A DNA stretch of 64,000 nt from DASQYE01 sp036389315 (GTDB lineage: Bacteria > Acidobacteriota > Blastocatellia > Pyrinomonadales > Pyrinomonadaceae). The stretch lies in assembly GCA_036389315.1 (NCBI GenBank), contig DASVQF010000048.1, positions 62,001 through 126,000 of the forward strand, in the 5' to 3' direction. Below the pieces are notes generated by a model. That model was given only the letters and a program-made list of their open reading frames with translations. It did not search any database and was not told the origin of the DNA. The translations under genes were made by a program, and so were the position numbers. Below, piece after piece: positions 51,212 to 59,771 of the stretch (position 1 is its first letter; every line of letters begins with the position of its first letter).

Positions 51212-52276
51212 ATGAAGCACGGGCACACACTGACCGGCAAAGTAGTCGTCGACGCGATGGGCTCGGATCACGCGCCGCACGCAGAGATTGACGGCGCGCT
51301 CTCCGCCGCGCGCGACCTCGGCGTCCGGATAATACTTGTCGGCCAGCCCGAGCGCGTCGAGCCGGAGCTGCGCAAGTGCGGCTGGCGCGGCGACGGTGAT
51401 CGCGGCATAGAGCTGGTCGAGGCCGCCGAAGTCATAGGCATGGACGAGCCGGTGGCGACCTCCGTCCGGCGGAAGAAAAAAAGCTCTTTACGGGTCGGCA
51501 CGCGCCTCATCACAGAGGGGCGGGCCGACGGCTTCGTCTCGGCCGGAAACACCGGAGCCGTGATGGTCACGGCCAAGATGGTCATAGGCATGCTGCCCGG
51601 CGTTGATCGTCCGGCGCTGGCGGCCATGATCCCGACCCGTTCGGGCAAGCCTACGCTGCTGCTGGATGTCGGCGCGAACGCCGAGTGCAAGGCGGAGCAC
51701 CTGGCGCAGTTCGCCGTCATGGGAGACGCTTATTCGCGCGCAGTGCTGGGCGTCAGCAAGCCCACCGTGGGACTCATGAGCATCGGCGAAGAAGAGGCTA
51801 AAGGCAACGACCTGACGAAGGAGGCTTTCCCTCTCTTGCGCGATCTTTCGAGCCTCAATTTCGTCGGCAACGTCGAGGGGCGCGACGTGTTCACGGGCTC
51901 TGTGGACGTGATCGTGACCGACGGCTTTACCGGAAACGTGATGCTCAAGCTGTCGGAAGGCTTGACGGACGCCATGCTCTCGATGATTAAGCGGGAGCTG
52001 ACCGCGTCCTTGCAGACCAAGGCGGGAGCGATGCTTGCGCGCCCCGCTTTTCGTAATATCAAGAAGCGCCTGGATTATTCCGAGTACGGAGGCGCGCCGC
52101 TTCTAGGCGTGCGCCAGATCGTGCTCATCGGACACGGCAGCTCGAACGCGCGCGCCATACGCAACGCCATTCGCAGCGCCAAAGAGTTCTCTGAGCACAG
52201 GGCGAGCGAGCGCATAGAGCGCGGCATCGCCGCTTCACGCGCGCAGGAATATGCCGAAGTCGTCACGAGTAAATAG
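51212..52276 (+). CDS. plsX: Phosphate acyltransferase PlsX
   Basis: A 354-residue enzyme that makes acyl-phosphate from acyl-ACP for phospholipid synthesis. Signatures are VVVDAMGSDHAPHAEIDGAL, RVGTRLITEGRADGFVSAGNTGAVMVTAKM, ALAAMIPTRSGKPTLLLDVGANAECKAEHLAQFAVMG and FVGNVEGRDVFTGSVDVIVTDGFTGNVMLKLSEG. ATG 51212 (MKHGHTLTGKVVVD) is chosen; the frame runs further upstream into rpmF but without PlsX-like sequence. The stop is followed by an inverted repeat. Confidence 0.97.
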   Translation: MKHGHTLTGKVVVDAMGSDHAPHAEIDGALSAARDLGVRIILVGQPERVEPELRKCGWRGDGDRGIELVEAAEVIGMDEPVATSVRRKKKSSLRVGTRLITEGRADGFVSAGNTGAVMVTAKMVIGMLPGVDRPALAAMIPTRSGKPTLLLDVGANAECKAEHLAQFAVMGDAYSRAVLGVSKPTVGLMSIGEEEAKGNDLTKEAFPLLRDLSSLNFVGNVEGRDVFTGSVDVIVTDGFTGNVMLKLSEGLTDAMLSMIKRELTASLQTKAGAMLARPAFRNIKKRLDYSEYGGAPLLGVRQIVLIGHGSSNARAIRNAIRSAKEFSEHRASERIERGIAASRAQEYAEVVTSK

Positions 52277-52279
52277 AGA

Positions 52280-52335
52280 TTGAAGGATGGTGAAAGGGCA
52301 AAGCCGTTTTGTCTTTTCACCATTTTGCCTTTAAC
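52280..52335. repeat. Intergenic heptad-type hairpin, copy C (plsX-fabH)
   Basis: ATGGTGAAA on the left (52287-52295) faces TTTTCACCAT on the right (52314-52323), with GGGCAAAGC and the GCCTTTAAC segment as permuted outer units. The loop contains CGTTTTGT. The fit to the family is looser than for copies D-F. Confidence 0.55.
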
Positions 52336-52368
52336 ATGCGCAGCACGGTTCACCTTTGAGGGGAAAAG

Positions 52369-53364
52369 ATGGCAAATACTAGAGCAGTCGTCCTGGGCAC
52401 GGGGCACGCTTACCCGGAAGGCATTCTGACCAATGCCGACCTGGAAAGGATGGTGGACACTTCCGACGAGTGGATCACCTCGCGCACAGGCATCAAGCAG
52501 CGCCGCAAGGCCGGGCCCGGCGAATACACCTCGCTCTTCGCCGTGCAGGCCGCGCGCGAAGCCATTGAGCGCGCGCGCATAGACCCTGCGGAGATAGACC
52601 TGCTGCTGTGCGCCACGGTCACGCCCGATCAGCTTCTACCTTCGACGGGCTGTTTGATACAGGCCGAGCTGGGCGCAGACCGCGCCGCAGCCTTCGATCT
52701 GGCGGCGGCCTGCTCAGGCTTTCTCTATGGCTTAACGCTCGCCGACTCTATGATTCGCACGGGCCAGTCGCGCTACGCCCTGGTCATAGGCGCTGAGCTT
52801 TTGACGCAGTACGTGGATTATACAGACCGCTCGACGTGCGTGATCTTCGGCGACGGGGCGGGCGCTGCCATCCTGGGCGCGCACGAATCGGGCGGCGATA
52901 GGCGCGGCATCCTGGCCGCGCGCATCCGCTCGGACGGTCGCTTCGCGGGCCATCTCTATGCGCCGGGCGGCGGGACGCGCGTGCCCCTGACGGCCGAGAG
53001 CTTAGCTGCGGGCGATCACTTTTATAAGATGAAGGGCAACGAGCTGTTCAAGGTGGCCGTGCGCTCGATGACGGACATCTCGCGCGAAGTTTTGGAGGAG
53101 GCCGGCGAGCGGGCGGAGGATGTCAAGCTCTTTATCCCGCACCAGGCCAACCAGCGCATCACGGACGCCGTGGCCAGCAAGCTCGAAGTTGACGAGTCGC
53201 GTATTTATTCAAACATCTCCATGCACGGCAACACCTCTTCGGCTTCGATTCCGATTGCCCTGGACGAGTGTGTTGAATCCGGAAAGGTGGAGGAAGGCGA
53301 CCTGATCTTGATGGCCTCCTTCGGCGGCGGCGTCACCTGGGGCGGAGTCCTCTTGCGCTGGTAA
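52369..53364 (+). CDS. fabH: Beta-ketoacyl-ACP synthase III
   Basis: A 331-residue enzyme that starts fatty-acid synthesis by condensing acetyl-CoA with malonyl-ACP. Catalytic Cys115 is in DLAAACSGFLYGL, the His in FIPHQANQRI and the Asn in SMHGNTSSASIP. SDEWITSRTGIKQRR and SFGGGVTWGG at the C terminus are typical. GAGGGGAAAAG precedes ATG 52369. It follows plsX in the normal order. Confidence 0.98.
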   Translation: MANTRAVVLGTGHAYPEGILTNADLERMVDTSDEWITSRTGIKQRRKAGPGEYTSLFAVQAAREAIERARIDPAEIDLLLCATVTPDQLLPSTGCLIQAELGADRAAAFDLAAACSGFLYGLTLADSMIRTGQSRYALVIGAELLTQYVDYTDRSTCVIFGDGAGAAILGAHESGGDRRGILAARIRSDGRFAGHLYAPGGGTRVPLTAESLAAGDHFYKMKGNELFKVAVRSMTDISREVLEEAGERAEDVKLFIPHQANQRITDAVASKLEVDESRIYSNISMHGNTSSASIPIALDECVESGKVEEGDLILMASFGGGVTWGGVLLRW

Positions 53365-53366
53365 AG

Positions 53367-53717
53367 ATGAAAGCGAAGCTGCTCATCACGGTGATCTCTG
53401 TCATGCTGCTCGCGGGCGGCCTGTCTCTCGCGCAGCAGGCGGACGACCCCTCGCTCTGGATAGAGGTCAGAGATGAGCATGGCGCTCCTTTGAAGGACGC
53501 TTGTGTGACCGTTGTCCCGCGAGAGGGCGAGATACTGTTTCGCAAGGCCGATGGCCGGGGCAGAGTCCGCATCAAGCGGTTGACAAGAGGCCAGTACCGC
53601 GTTACTGCTAAGGTAGACGGCTACGTGGCGCAGAAGAAAGAGGTCTTGATGGGCGCAGCAGGGACGCAAGGTGAGACGGTCTCGTTCTCTTTGCAGCCGC
53701 GCTCCGGTCAACGATGA
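53367..53717 (+). CDS. Small secreted protein, carboxypeptidase-regulatory-like fold
   Basis: A 116-residue protein starting 2 bases after the fabH stop. The signal peptide is MKAKLLITVISVMLLAGGLSLAQQ with a likely cut after the Ala-Gln region. The rest (LWIEVRDEHGAPLKDACVTVVPREGEI, ADGRGRVRIKRLTRGQYRVTAKVDGYVAQKKEVLM) has the rhythm of carboxypeptidase-D regulatory-like (transthyretin-type) beta sandwiches. It overlaps the fabD start by 4 bases (ATGA), so it is embedded in the fatty-acid operon. No catalytic motif is present and its role there is unknown. Confidence 0.75.
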   Translation: MKAKLLITVISVMLLAGGLSLAQQADDPSLWIEVRDEHGAPLKDACVTVVPREGEILFRKADGRGRVRIKRLTRGQYRVTAKVDGYVAQKKEVLMGAAGTQGETVSFSLQPRSGQR

Positions 53718-54670
53718 GCGGAAAGCTGGCTTACATTTTTCCGGGCCAGGGCTCGCAAGCGCCAGGGATGGGGCGCGATCTGGCGGAGACGTTTCCGGCC
53801 GCGCGCAGGGTCTTTGAAGAGGCGGACGAGGCGCTCGGCTTCTCTATTTCGCGCGTCTGTTTCGAGGGCACGGCCGAAGAGCTGCAATTGACGGAGAATA
53901 CGCAGCCTGCGATTCTGACCGTCTCGGTCGCTGCCCTGCGCGCGATGGAGGCGGAAGGGTTCCCCGCGCCGGACTTTGTCGCGGGCCATAGCCTCGGCGA
54001 ATACTCCGCGCTCGTCGCGGCCGACGCGCTCTCGCTCGCGGACGCCGTGCGGACTGTGAGGGCCAGGGGGCGCTACATGCAGGAGGCAGCGCCGAGGGGG
54101 TCTGGCGCGATGGCTGCGATCATGGGCGCGGATTTGGAGACTGTGATGAACGCCTGCGGCGAGGCGCAGCAGGGCCAGGTTTGTATGCCCGCCAACATCA
54201 ACTCGCCCGGACAGATAGTCATCGCCGGAGACGCTGCGGCCGTTGAGCGGGCCATCGCAATCGTCAAGGAGCGCGGCGCGAAGCGCGCCATCAAGCTCAA
54301 CGTGAGCGCCCCCTTTCATTGCGCGCTGATGATGCCGGCGCAGGAGAGATTGGCCCAGGACTTGTCTGAGCTGACTTTTAGGGAGCTGCGCGCGCCGCTC
54401 ATCACCAACGTCGATGCGGCCGAGGTATTGAGCGGCGAGGAGGCGCGAGACGCGCTCGTCCGCCAGGTCTCGTCGCCCGTGCGCTGGCAGGAGTCCGTGG
54501 AGCTTCTGATTTCCGAAGGCGTCGAGACCTTCGTAGAGGTCGGGCCCGGCAAGGTGCTGTCGGGGCTGCTGCGCCAGATCAAGCGCGACGCGCGCGGCCT
54601 CAATGTCGAGACCGCAGAGACGCTCAGGGCGGCGCGCTCGGCGCTCTTTGCCGCTCAAAGCGGCGCGTAA
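53714..54670 (+). CDS. fabD: Malonyl-CoA-ACP transacylase
   Basis: A 318-residue enzyme. LAYIFPGQGSQAPGMGRDL opens the domain; catalytic Ser is in VAGHSLGEYSALVAA; MACGEAQ-type and the His region is FHCALMMPAQERL; VEVGPGKVLSGLLRQI is the C-terminal signature. It transfers malonyl groups from CoA to ACP. Its ATG overlaps the stop of the small secreted-protein gene. acpP follows 42 bases later. No fabG lies in between. Confidence 0.97.
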   Translation: MSGKLAYIFPGQGSQAPGMGRDLAETFPAARRVFEEADEALGFSISRVCFEGTAEELQLTENTQPAILTVSVAALRAMEAEGFPAPDFVAGHSLGEYSALVAADALSLADAVRTVRARGRYMQEAAPRGSGAMAAIMGADLETVMNACGEAQQGQVCMPANINSPGQIVIAGDAAAVERAIAIVKERGAKRAIKLNVSAPFHCALMMPAQERLAQDLSELTFRELRAPLITNVDAAEVLSGEEARDALVRQVSSPVRWQESVELLISEGVETFVEVGPGKVLSGLLRQIKRDARGLNVETAETLRAARSALFAAQSGA

Positions 54671-54712
54671 AATTTCTAATGGTTTTTCATTATTCACAGA
54701 GGAGCAAAAAAG

Positions 54713-54958
54713 ATGGCCGATCAAGAGATCGAGAATAAGGTAAAGCAGATCATCGTTGACGAACTGGGCGTGGACGAAAACGAGGTCACTCCGAACGCTC
54801 GCTTCATCGATGACTTGGGCGCGGACTCGCTGGACACGGTCGAGCTGGTGATGCGTTTTGAAGAGGAGTTCGGCATCGAAATCCCGGACGAGGACGCCGA
54901 AAAAATCCAGAGCGTGCGCGATGCTTACAACTATATTGACCAGCACAAAAAACAGTGA
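54713..54958 (+). CDS. acpP: Acyl carrier protein
   Basis: An 81-residue acidic carrier protein. The phosphopantetheine Ser39 is in DDLGADSLDTVELVM. The N terminus EIENKVKQIIVDELGV and C-terminal PDEDAEKIQSVRDAYNYID are canonical. GAGGAGCAAAAAAG precedes the ATG. The TGA stop lies within the left arm of a heptad hairpin (54953-55023). Confidence 0.98.
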   Translation: MADQEIENKVKQIIVDELGVDENEVTPNARFIDDLGADSLDTVELVMRFEEEFGIEIPDEDAEKIQSVRDAYNYIDQHKKQ

Positions 54959-55023
54959 CGAGTGATGAGTGACGAGAGAAAAGCAGTTCTTGCTTGTCAC
55001 TCGTCACCTACCACTTGTCACTG
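54953..55023. repeat. Intergenic heptad hairpin, copy D (acpP-fabF)
   Basis: 33-base arms 54953-54985 and 54991-55023 match at 27 of 33 positions when inverted, with a 5-base loop GTTCT. The left arm is CAGTGACGAG, TGATGAGTGA, then CGAGAGAAAAGCA. Units are GTGACGA/GTGATGA (7 bases). It contains the acpP stop codon and ends 8 bases before the fabF ribosome site. Confidence 0.9.
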
Positions 55024-55044
55024 CTCTTGAAAGGAGTAGTCGTC

Positions 55045-56286
<1,242 letters not shown>

Positions 56287-56290
56287 AAGG

Positions 56291-56312
56291 GAGAACTGTG
56301 TTCTGAGTTCTC
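56291..56312. repeat. Small inverted repeat between fabF and etfB
   Basis: GAGAACT (56291-56297) and AGTTCTC (56306-56312) form a 7-bp perfect stem with loop GTGTTCTG in the 35-base gap. It may be a minimal or decayed relative of the larger intergenic repeats. Confidence 0.4.
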
Positions 56313-56321
56313 GGATTACTA

Positions 56322-57095
56322 ATGAAGATTATCGTCTTAATGAAACAGGTGGCGAACAAGGACGCCATCCTGCGCATTAATAAAGATGCGACGTGGATTG
56401 AAGAGGGAGACCTCTCGTACGAGGTCAACGAGTCGGACGGCTACGCCCTGGAAGAGGCTTTGCGCTTGAAAGAGAAGCACGGCGGCGAAGTGGTCATCTG
56501 CTCTATGGGCCCACAGCGCGTTAAGAGCGTGATTAAGGACGGGCTCGCGCGTGGCGCTGACCGCGCCATACACGTCGTCACGGATAACCTGACGAAGCTT
56601 TCGCCGTTCGCCGCCGCCACTACTTTGGCCGAGGCAGTGCGCGGCGAGGAGGCCGATCTCGTCTTGACGGGCCTGCAATCGGACGATTTCGGGTACGCGC
56701 AGACGGGCGTCATTATGGCGGAGCTGCTGGGATTGCCGCACGCGACGATTGTCATCGAAGTGGACGCTTCGGGCGAGCAGTTGCGGGTCAAGCGCGAGCT
56801 GGAGAACGGCTGGTATCAGTGGTATTCAATGCCTCGGCCGGCGCTGCTGACTATCCAGTCGGGCATCAGCCAGATTCGCTACGCGACTTTGAAGGGCATC
56901 ATGGCCGCCAAGAAGAAGGAGATCAGGGAAGTCACACCGGCCGAAGGCGCACAGGCCACAACCTCTCATCAACGCATCGAAAAAATCTACTTCCCACAGA
57001 AGACCAAGCAGACGCAGTTTCTAGGCGACGGCGACGCCAAGGCCGGAGCCGTCGCCCTGGCCGAAAAACTGCGCACGGAAGCGAGAGTCATCTAA
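56322..57095 (+). CDS. etfB: Electron transfer flavoprotein beta subunit
   Basis: A 257-residue subunit. MKIIVLMKQVANKDAILRIN, SDGYALEEALRLKEKHGGEVVICSMGP, ADLVLTGLQSDDFGYAQTGVIMAELLGLPHATIV and LLTIQSGISQIRYATLKGIMAAKKKEI are typical of EtfB. It pairs with EtfA to accept electrons from acyl-CoA dehydrogenases. It follows fabF with a small hairpin between. A heptad hairpin separates it from etfA. Confidence 0.97.
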   Translation: MKIIVLMKQVANKDAILRINKDATWIEEGDLSYEVNESDGYALEEALRLKEKHGGEVVICSMGPQRVKSVIKDGLARGADRAIHVVTDNLTKLSPFAAATTLAEAVRGEEADLVLTGLQSDDFGYAQTGVIMAELLGLPHATIVIEVDASGEQLRVKRELENGWYQWYSMPRPALLTIQSGISQIRYATLKGIMAAKKKEIREVTPAEGAQATTSHQRIEKIYFPQKTKQTQFLGDGDAKAGAVALAEKLRTEARVI

Positions 57096-57099
57096 AGAG

Positions 57100-57179
57100 C
57101 AGTGATGAGTGATGAGTGACGAGTGGCAAGCTATTGAAAAGCTTTTCTCTCGTCACTTGTCACTCACCACTTATCACTG
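57100..57179. repeat. Intergenic heptad hairpin, copy E (etfB-etfA)
   Basis: Left arm 57100-57131 (CAGTGATGAG, TGATGAGTGA, CGAGTGGCAAGC) and right arm 57141-57179, whose reverse complement reads CAGTGATAAGTGGTGAGTGA then CAAGTGACGAGAGAAAAGC. The right arm tail GTGACGAGAGAAAAGC is identical to the end of the left arm of copy D. Loop of about 9 bases, closure GCAAGC/GCTTTT. Confidence 0.9.
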
Positions 57180-57186
57180 AGGTTAT

Positions 57187-58173
57187 ATGAGTAACGGTAT
57201 CCTGGTATTTGCGGAGCATCGCGCTGGCGTTTTCAACAAAACTTCTTTCGAGGCGCTGGCGGCGGCGCAGAGTCTCGGGCGTGAGCTGGGACAAACGGTC
57301 ACGGCCGTCGTCCTGGGCTCGGGTGTGAGCGGGTTGGCCCAGGAGGTCGCGGGCTATGACTTGAGCAAAGTCGTCTACGCCGAGAACGAGAGGCTTCAGG
57401 AGTACACACCGGACGGCTACACGGACGCGATGGAGCGCGTCATACGCCAGCTAGACCCGCTCTACGTCGTCATGCCGCACACGTACCTGGTGCGCGACTA
57501 CGCGCCTAAGCTGGCGGCCAGGTTCGGCAAGGGCTTAATCAGCGATTGCATTCGCGCGCAGGTCGCAGGCGGCTCTGTGACTTTCACGCGCCGCATCTTC
57601 CTCGGAAAGATCGACGCCGATGTCGTCTCGGACGGCGAAGCGCCCGTCTTTGCAACCTTTCAGTCGGGAGCATATCGCGCAGACCAGGCCGCGCGCGGCG
57701 GCGCTGGCGCGGCAGAGGTTGAGACCTTGCAGGTCGAAGTGGGCGAAGTCCGCATGACGCCCGAGCCCGCTTTCCAGGAGGTCAAGCAGGCCGTTGACCT
57801 GACCAAGGCCGACGTGATCGTCGCGGTCGGGCGCGGTATCAAGAGCAAAGAGAATATCGCGCTCGCCGAATCGTTGGCCCAGGCCCTCGGCGGTGACATC
57901 GCAGCTTCGCGCCCGATCTGCGACGCCGAGTGGCTGCCGATTGATCGCCAGATAGGCTCTTCGGGCCAGACGGTCGCGCCCAAGCTCTACATAGCCCTCG
58001 GCATCTCCGGCGCAATCCAGCACCTCGTCGGCATGAAGAACTCTTCGACCATCGTCGCCGTCAACAAAGACCCGGAAGCGCCCATCTTCGACATCGCCGA
58101 TTACGGCATCGTCGGCGACCTCTTCGAGGTCATCCCGGTGCTGACGGAAGAGATCAAAAAGCTGAAAAGCTAG
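57187..58173 (+). CDS. etfA: Electron transfer flavoprotein alpha subunit
   Basis: A 328-residue FAD-binding subunit. LVFAEHRAGVFNKTSFEALAAAQSLG opens it; the FAD site is IGSSGQTVAPKLYIALGISGAIQHLVGMKNSSTIVAVNKDPEAPIFDIADYGIVGDLFEVIPVL, the family signature. It forms a heterodimer with EtfB. TGAGGTTAT precedes the ATG. A heptad hairpin follows the stop. Confidence 0.98.
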   Translation: MSNGILVFAEHRAGVFNKTSFEALAAAQSLGRELGQTVTAVVLGSGVSGLAQEVAGYDLSKVVYAENERLQEYTPDGYTDAMERVIRQLDPLYVVMPHTYLVRDYAPKLAARFGKGLISDCIRAQVAGGSVTFTRRIFLGKIDADVVSDGEAPVFATFQSGAYRADQAARGGAGAAEVETLQVEVGEVRMTPEPAFQEVKQAVDLTKADVIVAVGRGIKSKENIALAESLAQALGGDIAASRPICDAEWLPIDRQIGSSGQTVAPKLYIALGISGAIQHLVGMKNSSTIVAVNKDPEAPIFDIADYGIVGDLFEVIPVLTEEIKKLKS

Positions 58174-58180
58174 AAGAGCA

Positions 58181-58247
58181 AGAAGGAATGCGGAATGATG
58201 AATAGAAAGCAAAACAGCTTTTCATTCATCATCCCGCATCCTCCTTC
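58181..58247. repeat. Intergenic heptad hairpin, copy F (after etfA)
   Basis: Left arm 58181-58210 (AGAAGGAATGCGGAATGATG, AATAGAAAGC) and right arm 58216-58247, whose reverse complement is GAAGGAGGATGCGGGATGAT then GAATGAAAAGC. Loop AAAAC with A, closure AAAGC/GCTTTT. Units are GAATGCG/GAATGAT. It lies between convergent genes and could terminate both transcripts. Confidence 0.88.
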
Positions 58248-58258
58248 CTCCTTTCCTC

Positions 58259-58813
58259 TTAATCCCACCAGTACTGCACCAGTGTTCTCTTGAAGGTCAG
58301 GTAAGCCTGCTTGTGCTTGTTGTAGGCTTGCTGGTTACGATACTTGATGCCGATGATGAACTGGGTGTTCTGCCCCGTGTTGGTCTGGCTCTCATACGAC
58401 CTCTGGTAGCTGTTGTCTTTGGCGCGGATGGTCGTGCGGCTGATGCGCTTCTCCAGGACAGAGTCCTTGTCCTTCGTCTCGGAGTTTTGTTCGACGTACT
58501 CTTCCGTCGCGGGGTTGAGCCGGATGTCTTCGGGCAGGTCTTCGATGACGCCGGCCATCAGGGCATAGACGTAGAACTCCACGCCCCCGTCCGGCGCTGC
58601 GAAGAAGACGCTTATGCGCTTCAGCTCACGCTCGCTGCAAAATTGCGTCGCCGGAAGCGAGCCGCGCGCCGTAAACTGCGCCGGGTATTTGATGTCGAAG
58701 CAGGCCCCGTGAAATGTCTTCCACCCGGCGCTGGATTTGGCGCGGCCGCCCTGGGCCAACGTCACAGAGCAGAGAATCAGCAGCGACACGGCACAGCTCA
58801 AAGCCTTTCTCAT
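58259..58813 (-). CDS. Secreted hypothetical protein
   Basis: A 184-residue protein with a clear signal peptide (RKALSCAVSLLILCSVTLAQGG). The mature part is a mixed alpha/beta domain (GWKTFHGACFDIKYPAQFTARG, ELKRISVFFAAPDGGVEFYVYALMAG, QFIIGIKYRNQQAYNKHKQAYLTFKRTLVQYWWD), which resembles the general look of periplasmic domains that hold surfactant- or lipid-like ligands, but I do not recognise a named family. Two cysteines in the mature part may form a disulfide. It is downstream of the SCO1-like gene on the same strand, 42 bases away. Confidence 0.75.
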   Translation of the reverse strand: MRKALSCAVSLLILCSVTLAQGGRAKSSAGWKTFHGACFDIKYPAQFTARGSLPATQFCSERELKRISVFFAAPDGGVEFYVYALMAGVIEDLPEDIRLNPATEEYVEQNSETKDKDSVLEKRISRTTIRAKDNSYQRSYESQTNTGQNTQFIIGIKYRNQQAYNKHKQAYLTFKRTLVQYWWD

Positions 58814-58854
58814 CTTCGCCCTCCTCGAAACGAGTCTTCAGCTTATTAAGATCA

Positions 58855-59745
58855 CTAATCCTTTGGCGCATCCCTCTTCGACAATGCTTGAAGGTCGCGC
58901 AAGACCTCCTCGGGCCGCCAGTCGTTGCCGTGATAAATCTTGTGTATGCGGCCTTCGGGAGTGATGACGGCCGTGCGCAGCGAATGAATGATCTGATCCT
59001 TCTCCTCGTAATAAGTGAGGCCGAAAAATTGGGCCAGCTCCTTGAGCTGCTCTGGTTTGGGCGCGGCGAACTCCCAATGCTTGAACGTCTCCGTAGAGTA
59101 GTTGCCGGTGTGGGCCGCGCCGTAGCTGCGCAGGACTTTCGGCGTGTCGTAAGTGGGGTCGAAGCTGACGCTCAACAGGTGCGTCTTCGCGTAGAGGTCT
59201 GGCGTCTTCTGTAGCTCCTTATCTATCTCGGCAAAGTTGGTGCTCATCAAAGTGCAGTATTCGGGCACGGGGCAGCGCGTGTAGATGAAGGTCAGAAGCA
59301 GCGCCTTGCCGCGATATTGGCCCAGGTGTATGAGACGGGCGTCCTGGTTGACGAGCTTGAAGTCCGGAACCGCGTCGCCGGGTCGCGGCTCCACTGCGGC
59401 TGCTTCGCTCTTGTTCGGCGCGTTTGCATCGGGGACGGCGTGCGAGAACATGATGTCTGTGAGCTGTGCGGAGCTTCCGTCCACGAGCAGCGTCGCCTGC
59501 AACTGATCGCCCGGCGCAAGCTCGCCGAGTATCTGCTCGTCCTTGAGCGTGTATGGCATCACCATCGCTTCCATGTAGCCCGGTATCTCTTCGTGATCGA
59601 GCGTCACCTGATGCCTGGCCTTATCCACCGACACGACCTTGCCTTTCAACTCGTAGCGACGCTCCATTGAAGCCTCCTGCCTGGCCGCCTGCCTGCACGC
59701 GGGCGCGACTATCAAGAGCGCGAGAATAAGAGCAGCTCGTTTCAT
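58855..59745 (-). CDS. CusF-like plus SCO1/SenC-like copper protein
   Basis: A 296-residue exported protein starting at ATG 59745 (MKRAALILALLIVAPACRQA), with a signal peptide and a possible lipoprotein cysteine. Residues about 30-105 form a CusF-type copper-binding beta barrel (YELKGKVVSVDKARHQVTLDHEEIPGYMEAMVMPY, a His/Met/Trp-type metal site region). Residues about 120-290 are a SCO1 thioredoxin fold with RCPVPEYC (two redox/copper cysteines, five residues apart) and the copper His in IIHSLRTAVI. SCO proteins deliver copper to the CuA site of cytochrome oxidase or act as thiol reductants. The two-domain order is an economical copper relay. ATG 59766 is an alternative start. Confidence 0.9.
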   Translation of the reverse strand: MKRAALILALLIVAPACRQAARQEASMERRYELKGKVVSVDKARHQVTLDHEEIPGYMEAMVMPYTLKDEQILGELAPGDQLQATLLVDGSSAQLTDIMFSHAVPDANAPNKSEAAAVEPRPGDAVPDFKLVNQDARLIHLGQYRGKALLLTFIYTRCPVPEYCTLMSTNFAEIDKELQKTPDLYAKTHLLSVSFDPTYDTPKVLRSYGAAHTGNYSTETFKHWEFAAPKPEQLKELAQFFGLTYYEEKDQIIHSLRTAVITPEGRIHKIYHGNDWRPEEVLRDLQALSKRDAPKD

Positions 59746-59771
59746 ATCCCTTCTTCGCATCTTCATCCAGC

